Notes under the pieces: model-generated
What the model saw: only the letters and a program-made list of their open reading frames with translations
What the model was told of the DNA's origin: nothing
Databases searched by the model: none
From: AWTP1-13 sp963775835
GTDB taxonomy: Bacteria; Pseudomonadota; Alphaproteobacteria; Rhizobiales; Hyphomicrobiaceae
Direction of reading: 5' to 3'
DNA length: 64,000 bases
NCBI GenBank assembly: GCA_963775835.1
Contig: CAVZKV010000016.1
Span: 124,001 to 188,000 of the forward strand
Shown: piece after piece, positions 63,936-64,000 of the stretch
Layout: every line of letters starts with the position of its first letter
Numbering within the stretch: the first letter of the stretch is position 1
Program-made: the position numbers and the translations under genes

Positions 63936-64000
63936 TTAGGCTTTGGGAAAGGTCAGCCCCATCTGCCGGTAGCGTTCCGGATCGTTTTCCCAGTCTTGGC
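63936..64000 (-). CDS. era: GTPase Era, C-terminal end (partial)
   Basis: Only the last 20 codons and the stop are in the window. The encoded tail is QDWENDPERYRQMGLTFPKA, which fits the conserved C-terminal KH-domain end of Era. The rest lies beyond the right edge. The 25-bp gap to recO, on the same strand, fits the era-recO order of alphaproteobacteria. Confidence 0.85.
   Translation of the reverse strand, partial: QDWENDPERYRQMGLTFPKA

Overview
The window is GC-rich, tightly packed chromosomal DNA, best explained as an alphaproteobacterium of the Rhizobiales/Rhodospirillales kind; genus cannot be told from sequence alone. The reasons are the gene order era-recO-(membrane protein)-parC at the right end, a divergent lytic transglycosylase facing dapA-smpB, xseB close to dxs, many ATGA/TGATG-coupled operons, and a rich set of ABC, TRAP and TctC solute-binding proteins. 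No rRNA, tRNA, CRISPR array, transposase or phage gene was seen.

Layout. 0-5 kb: a minus-strand copper-handling cluster (DUF2946-like protein, small Cys/His secreted peptide, CopC, CopD, a hypothetical, PCuAC chaperone) beside a lipoprotein and small hypotheticals. 4.8-6.2 kb: ArsR regulator, SRPBCC protein and PhnB-like VOC protein. 6.3-13 kb: a complete TRAP transporter (DctP-DctQ-DctM) with a small third membrane protein, then an amidase and a CaiB-type CoA transferase. 13-18 kb: exported caspase-like protein, TfoX-N protein, gluconate kinase and 6-phosphogluconate dehydrogenase, and a second amidase. 18-24 kb: a branched-chain-amino-acid-type ABC transporter with a fused LivH-LivM permease, and an HU/IHF-type protein. 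24-43 kb: an accessory catabolic region with two cupins, a zinc alcohol dehydrogenase, LysR, flavin reductase, RraA/aldolase-like protein, DUF3500 protein, two molybdenum hydroxylases, a ModA-like protein, a lone TctC protein, a Rieske ferredoxin, two amidohydrolase/decarboxylase-like proteins and an LLM flavin oxidoreductase. 44-64 kb: mostly housekeeping: thiC under a TPP riboswitch, an alpha/beta hydrolase, lytic transglycosylase, dapA, smpB, GNAT, peroxiredoxin, a histone-deacetylase-family protein, xseB, dxs, tlyA, an RNA methyltransferase, parC, a CAP protein, recO and the 3' end of era.

How the genes fit together. The 24-43 kb block reads as uptake plus oxidative degradation of organic acids or (hetero)aromatics: binding proteins bring the compound in, Mo-hydroxylases and flavin/LLM oxidoreductases hydroxylate it, amidohydrolases decarboxylate or open rings, and amidase, CoA transferase and aldolase-type enzymes finish. 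The substrates cannot be named from sequence.

The most unusual feature is a recurring set of short tandem repeats (units 12-15 bp, most with a CTGG(G)CC or GGCC-like core) scattered through gaps, gene starts and gene ends. Arrays inside reading frames have units divisible by three. One array has apparently replaced the C-terminus of the ArsR protein, one supplies the stop codon of the CoA transferase, one forms the leader of the TctC gene, and others build parts of CopD, a TctC signal peptide, TlyA and RraA. Three genes (copD, the small TRAP-linked membrane gene, the HDAC-family gene) each carry a single frameshift, two of them at short G runs; these may be assembly errors or real decay.
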